From Mycolicibacterium aurum (GTDB lineage Bacteria; Actinomycetota; Actinomycetes; Mycobacteriales; Mycobacteriaceae), in contig LT549889.1 in the NCBI GenBank assembly GCA_900078775.1, positions 1,674,001 to 1,738,000 of the forward strand: 64,000 nt of DNA. The letters are read 5' to 3'. Each line of letters starts with the position of its first letter. Position 1 is the stretch's first letter. The position numbers were made by a program, and so were the translations under genes. The notes below the pieces were generated by a model, which was given only the letters and a program-made list of their open reading frames with translations, did no database searches and was not told the DNA's origin. Positions 10,802 through 21,778 of the stretch are shown piece by piece.

Positions 10802-12079
10802 GTGACTGCCGCATGCGTGCGCTGCGCGGTCGGCGCCGGCGTGCTTTCGGCCGCGCTGCTGATCGGCGGTGCACCCGTCGCGTTCGCCGACCCGGATTCC
10901 GACGGCGGTTCGACCACGTCGACCGGCCAGAGCACGGATTCCAGCCCGGCCGCCGGCAGCGATTCCACCGATGGTTCGGACGCGGCCGGTCCCGGCACCG
11001 CCACCCGCCCCAAGTTCGATCTGCGCACCTCGATCCGCAACTCGCTGCGCGAGGTCCGCGGCGTGCGGGGCACCGTGAAGGCCCGCACCGCGCAGACCGG
11101 TGCGGATCTGGCCGCCGAGTTGGTGCCGCCGCGCGGGGCCGAGTCGCCCGACGCGATCGTCGCCGAACCCGGGGACGCCGGCACCGCGCCGGGCGGGTCC
11201 ACCAAACCGTCGGACTCCGGTTCGGCCACCCCGGTCTCGCAGCCGACCGCGCCCACCCCGAAACAGTCGCCGAAGGCGCCGCTGTCCTACGACAAGCTGC
11301 CCGAGGTCGCCGCCACCGTCGGCAATACCGTCGCCGCGGTGCTCAATTCGACCCAACAGTCGGTGTCGGCGGTCCCGGCCCTGCTGCTCGGGCTACCCAC
11401 TTCCACCACCCCGGTCACCGACGTCATCAGCACCCTGGAGTTCGTGCTCACCTCGGTGAACAGCTCGATGAGCACCATCGCGGCACTGCCCGGTGAGCTC
11501 AGCGCCCTGATGGACGTCACCGCGGCTCCCGGCCCGGTCGCCGGGTCCGTCCCCGAGACCCGGACCGCGGTGCCGCTCGCCGCGGCCGACCTGCCCGCGC
11601 TGATGGTGCCGCAGCCGCTCACCGAGGCGCCGCTGTGGAGCGCGCCGTCGCTGACCACGGCCGAGGCCCCGACGCTGCCCGCCGTCACCGCCCCAATGTC
11701 GCACCGGACCGCCCCGCTGCCCGAGGCGCCGCTCGGCGTCAGCGGTCTGACCGCCTCCGGAGCCCCGGAATCCTTCCTCGACCGCGCGGTGAGCACCCTG
11801 CTGGTGCCCGTCTCGATCGCCGCCCTGGCGGCGGTGGCGCTGCCCGGCGTCGGCGGCCTGCTGATCATCTGCGCGCTCGGCATCCGGATCGGCTACCGGC
11901 AGGCCAAGGCCGGCTGGGCCGTGCACGTCGCGGGCATCGGCCGGTTCGCCGGTTCCGGCCCGCTGGGCGTGGTGCGTTCGGGCTCGATGGTGGCTCTGCA
12001 CGTGTCCCGCGGCACCCGCGCCGAGAAGAAGAAACCCGCGCTGCGGGTGATCGACGGCTCGCTGGAGCGGGCCGCCTGA
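10802..12079 (+). CDS. secreted or anchored low-complexity protein, unknown function
   Basis: A 425-residue protein with an N-terminal signal peptide (hydrophobic ASALLIGG-type core, predicted cleavage near GAPVAFA-DP, about residue 29). A long Ser/Thr/Pro/Ala-rich extracytoplasmic region spans about 30-330. One strong C-terminal membrane helix (about 337-362) is followed by a basic cytoplasmic tail of about 60 residues. It has no cysteine pairs or enzyme motifs that I recognise. The composition resembles mycobacterial cell-wall-spanning proteins. It starts at GTG 10802; an ATG 13 nt upstream opens only a five-codon frame. It ends one base from the convergent TVP38 gene. The function cannot be inferred. 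Confidence 0.75.
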   Translation: MTAACVRCAVGAGVLSAALLIGGAPVAFADPDSDGGSTTSTGQSTDSSPAAGSDSTDGSDAAGPGTATRPKFDLRTSIRNSLREVRGVRGTVKARTAQTGADLAAELVPPRGAESPDAIVAEPGDAGTAPGGSTKPSDSGSATPVSQPTAPTPKQSPKAPLSYDKLPEVAATVGNTVAAVLNSTQQSVSAVPALLLGLPTSTTPVTDVISTLEFVLTSVNSSMSTIAALPGELSALMDVTAAPGPVAGSVPETRTAVPLAAADLPALMVPQPLTEAPLWSAPSLTTAEAPTLPAVTAPMSHRTAPLPEAPLGVSGLTASGAPESFLDRAVSTLLVPVSIAALAAVALPGVGGLLIICALGIRIGYRQAKAGWAVHVAGIGRFAGSGPLGVVRSGSMVALHVSRGTRAEKKKPALRVIDGSLERAA

Positions 12080-12080
12080 G

Positions 12081-12824
12081 TCAGCCGTTGACGGCCGGCT
12101 TCCCCTCCGACATCTGCTGCGCATCGCTGCGGCGGTGCGCCCGGATCTCGTAGATCAGGCCGGCCAGGCCGATGCTCGCGGTGCCCGCCGACACCAGCAG
12201 CAGCAGCGGGTTGACGTTGCCGGTGAGTGCGTCACCGAGGATGACCACCGCGGCGGTGCCCGGGAGGACGCCGATCAGCGTGGCGACCGTGTAGGGCAGC
12301 ACCCGCACCGCCGACGCGCCGGCCGCATAGTTGAGCACGGCGAACGGCACCGCCGGAATCATCCGCATCGACAACACCGTCACCCAGCCGCGCTCCCGCA
12401 GCCGACTGTCCAGCGACTCCACCCGGGGATGCAGGGTCAACCGGCTGAGCTGCCACCCGACCGCCCGCACCAGCAGCACGGCCAGCACCGCACTGACGGT
12501 GCTCGCCACGACGGCGATGCTCACCCCCAGCAGCGGCCCGAACAGCAGACCGGCGGCGAGGGTGAACGCGGTGCGCGGAAACGGGAAGATCGTCATCACG
12601 GTGTGGGCGGCGAAGAACGCCAGCGGGAACCACGGACCCGCGGCGGTGGCCCAGTCCCGCAACTGCATCGCGCTCGGCAGCGGGACCAGCAGGGCGACTG
12701 CGACAAGAATCACAATCGTGGTGAGGATGCCCAGCGCCCGGCGCGGGGGGAGTTGGGCGGCTGTCGACGTCACTGCGGCCCAGACCGTGCGCAACGTGGT
12801 GACGACGGGTTTCACGTCTCCCAA
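12081..12824 (-). CDS. TVP38/TMEM64 family (DedA-like) membrane protein
   Basis: A 247-residue integral membrane protein with about six helices. It contains the TVP38/VTT-domain pattern FPRTAFTLAAGLLFG near 96-110 and the later RMIPAVPFAVLNYAAG near 152-167. Family members are thought to be lipid scramblases or transporters. It corresponds by position to Rv1491c. The start is uncertain: TTG at 12824 and GTG at 12815 are both possible and neither has a well-spaced ribosome site. It is divergent from mutA. Confidence 0.85.
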   Translation of the reverse strand: MGDVKPVVTTLRTVWAAVTSTAAQLPPRRALGILTTIVILVAVALLVPLPSAMQLRDWATAAGPWFPLAFFAAHTVMTIFPFPRTAFTLAAGLLFGPLLGVSIAVVASTVSAVLAVLLVRAVGWQLSRLTLHPRVESLDSRLRERGWVTVLSMRMIPAVPFAVLNYAAGASAVRVLPYTVATLIGVLPGTAAVVILGDALTGNVNPLLLLVSAGTASIGLAGLIYEIRAHRRSDAQQMSEGKPAVNG

Positions 12825-12943
12825 CCCTACGGTGCGCCGCGCGGGTGTGCCGACAACGCTACTGCTCAGTAGCTTCCGACCGCCGTACGCTGCCCCGATG
12901 CCGATCCTTTAGCCTGTGGTGAAAGCGGCCTCGCACAGGTGGC

Positions 12944-12949
12944 TAATCT
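12944..12949 (+). promoter_or_regulatory. -10 box (TAATCT) upstream of mutA
   Basis: A TANNNT hexamer lies about 40 nt before the mutA GTG, which would give a leader of roughly 33 nt containing the ribosome site AGGAG at 12979-12983. Confidence 0.4.
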
Positions 12950-12988
12950 AACTAAGTCAGACAACGCTTCAGACCCCAGGAGTCGCGA

Positions 12989-14857
12989 GTGTCCCCGAGC
13001 GTCATTGAATCGGATCGCGAGCGCTGGCGCTCCGGTGTGGCCGGCGTGTTGGCGAAGAGCCTGCGCCGCGAGATCGCGGATCTGCCCGCCGATCCGGAAC
13101 GTCTGCTCGACACACCGACCTACGAGGGCTTCCCGGTGCGCCCGCTCTACACCGCATTGGACGCGGTGCCGGAGTCGCCGCTGCCCGGGCAGTGGCCCTT
13201 CGCCCGCGGCGGTGACGCTCGCCGCGACGTACTGAGCGGATGGAAGGTCGCCGAGCAGTTCCCGCTCGCCGCATCCGGCACCGCCGAGGCGAACGGCGCC
13301 CTGCTGCTGGCGCTCACCGAGGGCACCAGCGCGCTCGTCCTGCGCATCGGTGATTCAGCCGACGCGGTCCCGGCCGCCGAGATCGACCGACTGCTCGACG
13401 GTGTGTACCTCGACCTCGTCCCGGTGATCCTCGACGCCGGCACCGCCTACGTCGCGGCCGCCGACGCGCTGCTGCCGCTGATCGCCGACTTCGACGACGA
13501 CCAGCGGGCCCGGCTGTCACTGGACCTGGGCGCCGACCCGCTGACCGCTGCGCTGAGTGGCCGGGCGGCCCCGTCGGCCGACGAGGTCACCGCGGTCGCC
13601 ACCCGCACCGCCGGGCAGGCCGGGGTGCGGGCCGTCACCGTCGACGGACCGGCGCTGCACAACCTGGGCGCCAGCGCCTCCTGGGAACTGGCCGGTGCCA
13701 TCGCGGCCGGCGTGACCTACCTGCGCCAGCTGACCGCGGCCGGGCTGTCTGTGTCGGATGCGTTGGGCCAGATCAGCTTCCGGTTCGCCGCCGACGACGA
13801 CCAGTTCATGACCATCGCCAAGCTGCGAGCCGCCCGCAAGGTGTGGGCCCGGGTGGCCGAGGTCGCCGGTGACCCGGCGGCCGGTGCCGCGGTGCTGCAC
13901 GCCGTCACCTCGGCGCCGATGATGTCCCAGCGCGACCCGTGGGTGAACATGCTGCGCACCACGCTGGCGGCGTTCGCGGCCGGTGTCGGTGGCGCCGACA
14001 CCGTGCAGGTGCAGCCCTTCGACGCCGCCATCCCCGGCGGATTGCCCGGCACCGCAACCACTTTCAGCCGCCGCATCGCGCGCAACACCCAGTTGCTGCT
14101 GCTCGAGGAGTCGCATCTGGGCCGCGTGCTGGACCCGGCGGCCGGGTCCTGGTTCGTCGAGGACCTCACCGCACAGTTGGCCGAGCAGGCCTGGGCGCAC
14201 TTCCAGGATCTGGAGTCCCGCGGCGGGTTCGTCGCGGCCCGGGATCACCTGGTCGAGCAGATCGCCGCGGTGCGCGCGCAGCGCGCCGACGACATCGCGC
14301 ACCGCAGGACCTCGCTGACCGGTGTGAACGAGTTCCCGAACCTGGCCGAGAAGCAGCTGCAGCGGGCCGAGGAGGCCGAGGCCGGCGGGGGAGAGCGCAG
14401 CGACTCGGGGAATGCGGTGGTCTACCGCTACGCGGCCGGCTTCGAGGCGCTGCGCGACCGCTCGGACGCCTACCTGGCCGAGCACGGCACCCGCCCACAG
14501 GCCGTGCTGCTGCCGCTGGGCCCGCTGGCCGAGCACAACATCCGCACCACGTTCGCGTCGAACCTGCTGGCCTCCGGCGGCATCGAGGCCGTCAACCCGG
14601 GCACCGTGGACGCGGCCGGGGTGGCCGCCGCCGTCAAGGGACACAAGGTGGCCGTCATCTGCGGCACCGACGCCCGCTACGGCACCGAGGCCGAGGCAGT
14701 GGTGGCCGCCGCGCGGGACGCCGGTGCTGCCCACGTCTACCTGGCCGGCCCGGCGAAGGCGGTCACCGAGGCGACCCACAAACCCGACGAGTACCTGACC
14801 GCAAAGATCGACGCCGTCGAGGCGCTGGCGATCCTGCTCACCCGATTGGGGGCCTAG
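12989..14857 (+). CDS. mutA: methylmalonyl-CoA mutase small (beta) subunit
   Basis: A 622-residue non-catalytic subunit of the cobalamin-dependent methylmalonyl-CoA mutase heterodimer, which interconverts succinyl-CoA and (R)-methylmalonyl-CoA. The mutase TIM-barrel domain occupies the first two thirds. A degenerate cobalamin-binding-like domain lies at the C-terminus (KGHKVAVICGTDARYGTEAE) and lacks the DxHxxG histidine, as expected for this subunit. A GTG start follows AGGAG. The mutB ATG is 3 nt after its stop. The product is a building block for methyl-branched lipids such as those made by the PKS at 21779. Confidence 0.95.
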   Translation: MSPSVIESDRERWRSGVAGVLAKSLRREIADLPADPERLLDTPTYEGFPVRPLYTALDAVPESPLPGQWPFARGGDARRDVLSGWKVAEQFPLAASGTAEANGALLLALTEGTSALVLRIGDSADAVPAAEIDRLLDGVYLDLVPVILDAGTAYVAAADALLPLIADFDDDQRARLSLDLGADPLTAALSGRAAPSADEVTAVATRTAGQAGVRAVTVDGPALHNLGASASWELAGAIAAGVTYLRQLTAAGLSVSDALGQISFRFAADDDQFMTIAKLRAARKVWARVAEVAGDPAAGAAVLHAVTSAPMMSQRDPWVNMLRTTLAAFAAGVGGADTVQVQPFDAAIPGGLPGTATTFSRRIARNTQLLLLEESHLGRVLDPAAGSWFVEDLTAQLAEQAWAHFQDLESRGGFVAARDHLVEQIAAVRAQRADDIAHRRTSLTGVNEFPNLAEKQLQRAEEAEAGGGERSDSGNAVVYRYAAGFEALRDRSDAYLAEHGTRPQAVLLPLGPLAEHNIRTTFASNLLASGGIEAVNPGTVDAAGVAAAVKGHKVAVICGTDARYGTEAEAVVAAARDAGAAHVYLAGPAKAVTEATHKPDEYLTAKIDAVEALAILLTRLGA

Positions 14858-14860
14858 GAA

Positions 14861-17139
<2,279 letters not shown>

Positions 17140-17140
<1 letters not shown>

Positions 17141-18135
17141 TGAGCCGCCCGGACCTCGTGCCCGCGGAACTGGCGTCGGCGCTGCGCAACGGCGACCGCT
17201 CCGCGCTGGCCCGGGCCATCACCCTGGTCGAGTCGACCCGGCCGGATCACCGGCAGCGGGCCCAGGAACTGCTCCTGGAACTGATGCCGGAGGCCGGCAG
17301 CGCCCGGCACGTCGGCATCACCGGGGTGCCCGGGGTCGGCAAGTCCACCACGATCGAGGCGCTCGGCATGCACCTCATCGAGCGCGGGCACCGGGTCGCG
17401 GTGCTCGCGGTGGATCCGTCCTCGACGCGCACCGGCGGATCGATCCTGGGCGACAAGACCCGGATGGCCCGGCTCGCCGTGCACCCGGACGCCTTCGTCC
17501 GGCCGTCCCCGACCTCGGGCACCCTCGGCGGGGTGGCCCGCGCGACGCGCGAGACGATCGTGCTGCTGGAGGCCGCCGGCTTCGACGTCATCCTGGTCGA
17601 GACGGTGGGCGTCGGCCAGTCCGAGGTGACGGTGTCGGACATGGTGGACACCTTCGTCTTCCTGACCCTGGCGCGCACCGGGGATCAGCTGCAGGGCATC
17701 AAGAAGGGCGTCCTGGAACTGGCCGACATCGTGGTGGTCAACAAGGCCGACGGTGAGCACGCCGTCGAGGCCAAGGCCGCCGCCCGGGAACTGTCCGGCG
17801 CGCTGCGGCTGATCTACCCGCGGGAGACGCTGTGGCGGCCGCCGGTTCTCACCATGAGCGCGCTGACCGGCGACGGGCTGGCCGAGTTATGGGAGACCGT
17901 CGAAAAGCACGGTGAAACACTCAAAGCCGCGGGGGAGTTCGAGGCCCGCAGGCGTACCCAACAGGTCAACTGGACCTGGGCGATGGTCCGCGACGCCGTG
18001 CTGGACCGGGTGCTCAGCAATCCGGAGGTGAAGAGCATCCGCGCTGAGGTGGAGCGTCAGGTCCGCGACGGTGAGTTGACCCCGGCGCTGGCGGCCCAGG
18101 CGATCCTGGACGCGGCGGACCGGCCGCCCGCCTGA
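17140..18135 (+). CDS. meaB: MeaB GTPase chaperone of methylmalonyl-CoA mutase
   Basis: A G3E-family GTPase that protects and reloads the B12 mutase. It has 331 residues. The P-loop GVPGVGKS (Lys68), the ETVGVGQSE switch region and NKADG guanine-specificity motif are all present. The C-terminal dimerisation arm ends in the usual helical tail. The ATG overlaps the mutB stop by one base. In older annotation this gene is called argK. No partner is missing from the operon. Confidence 0.95.
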
Positions 18136-18216
18136 TCGAGGCTTTGCCAGACCGGCCGATCCACGCGGAAGTCCAGAAAACGAAGTTTCGGCGCTTTTAC
18201 CGGACACCGCCGTTGG

Positions 18217-18243
18217 GCTGGGAAGACGTCGGGACTTCCCGGC
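18217..18243 (+). terminator. possible hairpin after meaB
   Basis: A 9-bp stem (one G-U pair) with a 9-nt loop lies about 80 nt past the meaB stop and contains the exact arms GGGAAG and CTTCCC. No U-tract follows, as is common in mycobacteria. The rest of the 271-bp gap to 18407 shows no other gene. Confidence 0.3.
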
Positions 18244-18406
18244 GCGGGCACCTGCACAGCTTGAAATCGGAAATGATTGCTGCAGGCTGTGGGCACTTTT
18301 CCGGTCCCGGACGGGATTGTGCACGCGCCGAACGGGTGCGGCAAGATGACGTTTGCTGGACTTCGCGCACCATTCGACTCGGCTGACCGCCCGGGAGGTT
18401 TCAGGG

Positions 18407-19564
18407 GTGACCCGCATCTTTCTCTCCACGTGGGGGCAGAACGACAACATCGGGGATTCGATACTGCGACGCGGCCTGCTGCGCACCTTCCAGGGGCTCG
18501 ACGGGGTCGACCTGCACGTGCACGTGGGACGGCGGGAACCGGGCGAACACAACGACGAGGGCTACCTGTCGGCGCTGCGTCTGCGCGGTGAGGAGACCCA
18601 GTACGACCGCACCATCGACTGGCTGAAGGCGGCGTCGACGAGCGTGTTCACCGAACGCACGATCATGGTGCTGCCGGCCGGGGAGATCGTCTACCCGAAG
18701 GTCGGGCGCTCGCTGACCGGCGTGGGCAATCTGGCTTTGGCCTGGGCGCCGCGACTGCGCGGCGGCACCGCGCTGCAGGTCGGCGCCGGCGTGCGGCTCT
18801 CCCCGGCGGGCGCCAAGGCCCGGCGCGGCGGCGGGGATGTCACCGTCCCGTTGACCGAGCGGCTGTCCCGGCGATCGATGGCGATGGTGGCCTGGCGCGA
18901 TCCGGCCACCCGCGCCGCCTTCGGGGTCGGCGACCTGTTGCCGGACTGGGCGTTCGGCGAGGGCGAGGATCCGCTGGCCGGCGGTCTGGGGCCGGCACCG
19001 GCCGAGCGCGAGCTACTGTCCGTCACCACCCGCTGGGACCGCGGCATGCTCGGCACCGAGAAGCTCGACCTGCTCCGGCGGCTGGCCGACCGGCACGGTC
19101 TGCGGCTGCAGGTCTACAGCCAGGTACGCCGCGACCGGGAGCATTGCGTGCGACTGGCCGAGGCGCTGCACCCCGGCACCGCGCCGCTGCTGTTCGAGAA
19201 CCAGACGCACGCCGAGTGGGAGCGGGAGGTGCGCGCCCTGCACCGGCGGTCGGCGCTGGTGGCCAGCGACCGGGCGCACGCACTCATCATCGGCGCGACC
19301 GAGGGGGCGATTCCCGTCGCCGTCTCGAACTGGACCGCGGTGAAGCCGATCCAGACGCTGTGCGCCGGTGGTTTCGATGTGCCCTCGGATGCGCCGGCCG
19401 GGGGCAGGCTCGTCGAGGAGTACGTGGCCGCCCGGCTGGCCGATGCCACGGTGGTCGAGCGGGCCGTCATCGAGGCCCGCCGCCAGATTAGCGACGCCCG
19501 GACCCGGCTCCGGGCACTCGTCGGAGCGAATGACTCCGCACCGGTTTCCAGCAACGCGATTTGA
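18407..19564 (+). CDS. polysaccharide pyruvyltransferase family protein
   Basis: A protein of about 385 residues of the polysaccharide pyruvyltransferase family, which transfers pyruvate from PEP to sugar hydroxyls to form ketals. The N-terminus FLSTWGQNDNIGDSILRRG matches the family opening (NIGD). The C-terminal half contains the conserved SALVASDRAHALIIGATEG stretch, with the RxHxxI-like pattern, near 280-300. GTG 18407 is chosen because GGGAGG lies 8 nt upstream; an earlier in-frame start at 18353 adds an unrelated 18 residues. Some LOS molecules are pyruvylated, so it may decorate the glycolipid made by the later genes, but that link is inference. It stands alone between meaB and lipL. 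Confidence 0.85.
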   Translation: MTRIFLSTWGQNDNIGDSILRRGLLRTFQGLDGVDLHVHVGRREPGEHNDEGYLSALRLRGEETQYDRTIDWLKAASTSVFTERTIMVLPAGEIVYPKVGRSLTGVGNLALAWAPRLRGGTALQVGAGVRLSPAGAKARRGGGDVTVPLTERLSRRSMAMVAWRDPATRAAFGVGDLLPDWAFGEGEDPLAGGLGPAPAERELLSVTTRWDRGMLGTEKLDLLRRLADRHGLRLQVYSQVRRDREHCVRLAEALHPGTAPLLFENQTHAEWEREVRALHRRSALVASDRAHALIIGATEGAIPVAVSNWTAVKPIQTLCAGGFDVPSDAPAGGRLVEEYVAARLADATVVERAVIEARRQISDARTRLRALVGANDSAPVSSNAI

Positions 19565-19689
19565 CGCCATCGCCACATCGGAATGCGCGTGCCTCCCCGT
19601 GTTTCCGCACGTAGACAAGGATGCCCCGGCAACGGTCAGGACCGCGTGGCGCGGGATCGGTTCACAGATAGGTAACGCCCCTCGCTAGT

Positions 19690-19695
19690 TAGCCT
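19690..19695 (+). promoter_or_regulatory. -10 box (TAGCCT) for lipL
   Basis: A TANNNT hexamer lies 25 nt before the GTG, with AGGAG at 19701-19705. The ribosome site is 15 nt from the GTG, which is longer than ideal, so the start codon of lipL keeps some doubt. Confidence 0.35.
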
Positions 19696-19720
19696 CGCGG
19701 AGGAGTAACTTGGTCTGACT

Positions 19721-21028
19721 GTGACCTACGCAATAGATGGTGAGCGCAGCGCGGCGCCCACCGGCTCCACCAATCGCGCGGCGTCGACCGAAGGTGCGGT
19801 GTTGCCGCGCGGGGTCAGCGGTGCGGCGGACCCCAACTTCGCCTGTGCCGTCTCGGCGTTCTCCAAACTGTTCGGTCACCGCCGGTTCGGCGGCGGAGCC
19901 CTGTCGGTGTACCTGGACGGCGTGCCGGTGGTCGATGTGTGGACCGGCTGGGCCGACCGGGCCGGGCGTCGGCCCTGGACCGCGGACACCGGGGCCATGG
20001 TCTTCTCCGCCACCAAGGGCATGGCCTCCACCGTCATCCACCGCCTGGTGGACCGCGGGCTGATCGACTACGACGCACCGATGGCCGAGTACTGGCCGGA
20101 GTTCGGGGCCAACGGCAAGGCGGACATCACCGTCAGCGATGTGCTGCGGCATCGCGCCGGGATGTCCCAGCTGAACGGGGTGTCGAGCCGGGACCTGCTC
20201 GACCACGTCAAGATGGAGGAGCGCATCGCGGCCGCACCGGCCGGGGTGTTCCGGGGACGTCCGGCCTATCACGCGCTGACCTACGGCTGGCTGGTCTCCG
20301 GGTTGGCCCGGTCGGTCACCGGGCTCGGGATGCGCGAGCTGTTCCGCGCCGAGCTGGCCGCCCCGCTCGACGTCGACGGCGCCCATCTGGGCCGTCCGCC
20401 GGTGACCGCGCCGACGCAGCCCGCCCAGATCATCCACCCGCAGAGTGCGTTGCAGAATCCGCTCTTCAACGCGGTGGCGCCATTGATGGCGGCGCTGCCC
20501 GGCGGGTTCGGGTCGCTGTACTTCCCGGGTATGAAGGCCACGGTGCAGGGCGACATACCGCTACTGGACAGTGAGATCGCCGCGGCCAACGGGGTGGCGA
20601 CGGCACGCGCCCTGGCGCGGATGTACGGCGCGATCGCCAACGGCGGCGCGATCGACGGCACCCGGTTCCTGTCCCGCGAACTCGTGGCGGGCCTCACCGG
20701 GCCGCGCAGCCTGCATCCGGACGGCTCCATCGGGATGCCGATGTCCTTCCATCTGGGCTACCACTCGCTGCCGTTCCCCGGCATCCTGCCGGGATTCGGT
20801 CATGTCGGGCTCGGCGGCTCGCTCGGCTGGGCCGATCCGGCCACCGGGCTGGCGTTCGGCTATGTGCACAACCGACTGTTGACCCCGTTCGTGGTGGCGG
20901 ATCAGGCCGGTTTCGTGGCCACCGCCGCGCTGATCCGGCATGGCGCGGCGCGGGCCCGGGAGCGCGGCTTCGCCGGTGTCGCGCGGCTCGGAGCGGGCTT
21001 CGAGGGACCCGCGACGGTGGCCGGCTGA
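19721..21028 (+). CDS. lipL: beta-lactamase-fold esterase/lipase LipL
   Basis: A 435-residue serine hydrolase of the class C beta-lactamase/esterase family VIII type. The nucleophile motif SATK (S96, K99) is present, as are a Tyr-containing second motif YHALTYG (about 185-191) and the third motif HVGLGGS (about 364-370). There is no signal peptide. Order between meaB and the lipid cluster matches M. tuberculosis lipL (Rv1497), and the internal sequence YLDGVPVVDVWTGWADRAG is highly characteristic. It is likely to hydrolyse short to medium acyl esters; the natural substrate is unknown. Confidence 0.9.
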   Translation: MTYAIDGERSAAPTGSTNRAASTEGAVLPRGVSGAADPNFACAVSAFSKLFGHRRFGGGALSVYLDGVPVVDVWTGWADRAGRRPWTADTGAMVFSATKGMASTVIHRLVDRGLIDYDAPMAEYWPEFGANGKADITVSDVLRHRAGMSQLNGVSSRDLLDHVKMEERIAAAPAGVFRGRPAYHALTYGWLVSGLARSVTGLGMRELFRAELAAPLDVDGAHLGRPPVTAPTQPAQIIHPQSALQNPLFNAVAPLMAALPGGFGSLYFPGMKATVQGDIPLLDSEIAAANGVATARALARMYGAIANGGAIDGTRFLSRELVAGLTGPRSLHPDGSIGMPMSFHLGYHSLPFPGILPGFGHVGLGGSLGWADPATGLAFGYVHNRLLTPFVVADQAGFVATAALIRHGAARARERGFAGVARLGAGFEGPATVAG

Positions 21029-21778
21029 GCCATCCGGCGAGGTTCGTTATCTGGACCGCCAGTTTTGCTTGGCCCGGCAAAATCGCAGGTGGTACCGCCG
21101 GTCGCAGTACATTGCTGCAGGTCCCGAATGGCGCTTAGGTCAGCTATCCGGAGCGGATAGGCCAACCCCACTCGCTCAGACCGTGACTACAATCTCCCCG
21201 CGACCTCGCCGTGCTGTTTCCGTTATATGGCCAAGCGTTGCCAAGAGTGGACATCGGCGACAGGCCGAGCGAGGGCCGGGCCCGTATCACTGGGGTGGAT
21301 GGTGCAGCTGTTTACCGTGTTCAGCCCAGCTGAGAACCCTCTCAGATAGCCTCATGTGGGGGCGAGGTCGAGGCCTGATATTTCCCTTGGCAATCAAAAG
21401 TCGTTAGCAGGACTTGTTTGCTGATCTATGACGTGGCTAATCCTTGACTTGACAAAGTGAAGCGCATCACATTTACTCAAACGTCAATAAGACAATGGAT
21501 CCGCAGGTTGCGGCATTATCGGAAAGTTGGTGGAAGATCTTGTTGTAGCTGGTGTAGCCTCCGCGTCGCGGCTCTTGAGCCTGTAGAGTGCCCTATGGAT
21601 TTGCTCAGTTTTTAACGACCTCGTCAACGGAGACGACTACGCTACCGGCTTACGGGCGAGCCACGGCAAGGTGCGGGAAGGGAAATTGGGCGGCGCGCAC
21701 TGGCACCACAGCTAGGTCCACTGCCGCAGTCCTGTTCAACTCGGTCTGCAGTACCCGTCTGGAAGAGGTTAGAAGTAC
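21029..21778. other. 750-bp non-coding, relatively A+T-rich region upstream of the PKS
   Basis: No convincing gene: the longest open frames are short, have poor mycobacterial codon use and no ribosome sites. The stretch 21400-21560 is clearly richer in A and T than anything around it. It contains a candidate promoter (21449-21477) that would leave an untranslated leader of about 295 nt before the PKS. The size and composition suggest a regulatory or silencer (Lsr2-type) region, or the scar of an insertion or deletion. Confidence 0.5.
21449..21477 (+). promoter_or_regulatory. candidate sigma-A-type promoter for the PKS cluster
   Basis: TTGACA at 21449-21454, a 17-nt spacer, and TTTACT at 21472-21477 (4 of 6 matches to TATAAT). 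An overlapping TTGACT lies at 21444. The spacing is good but the -10 is imperfect. Confidence 0.4.

Noticed and set aside
21087..21105. GGTGGTACCGCC downstream of lipL, resembling a T-box core
   Set aside because: It lacks the TGGTACCGCG ending, has no specifier hairpin or nearby amino-acid gene, and lies almost 700 nt before the PKS. Probably a chance near-palindrome.
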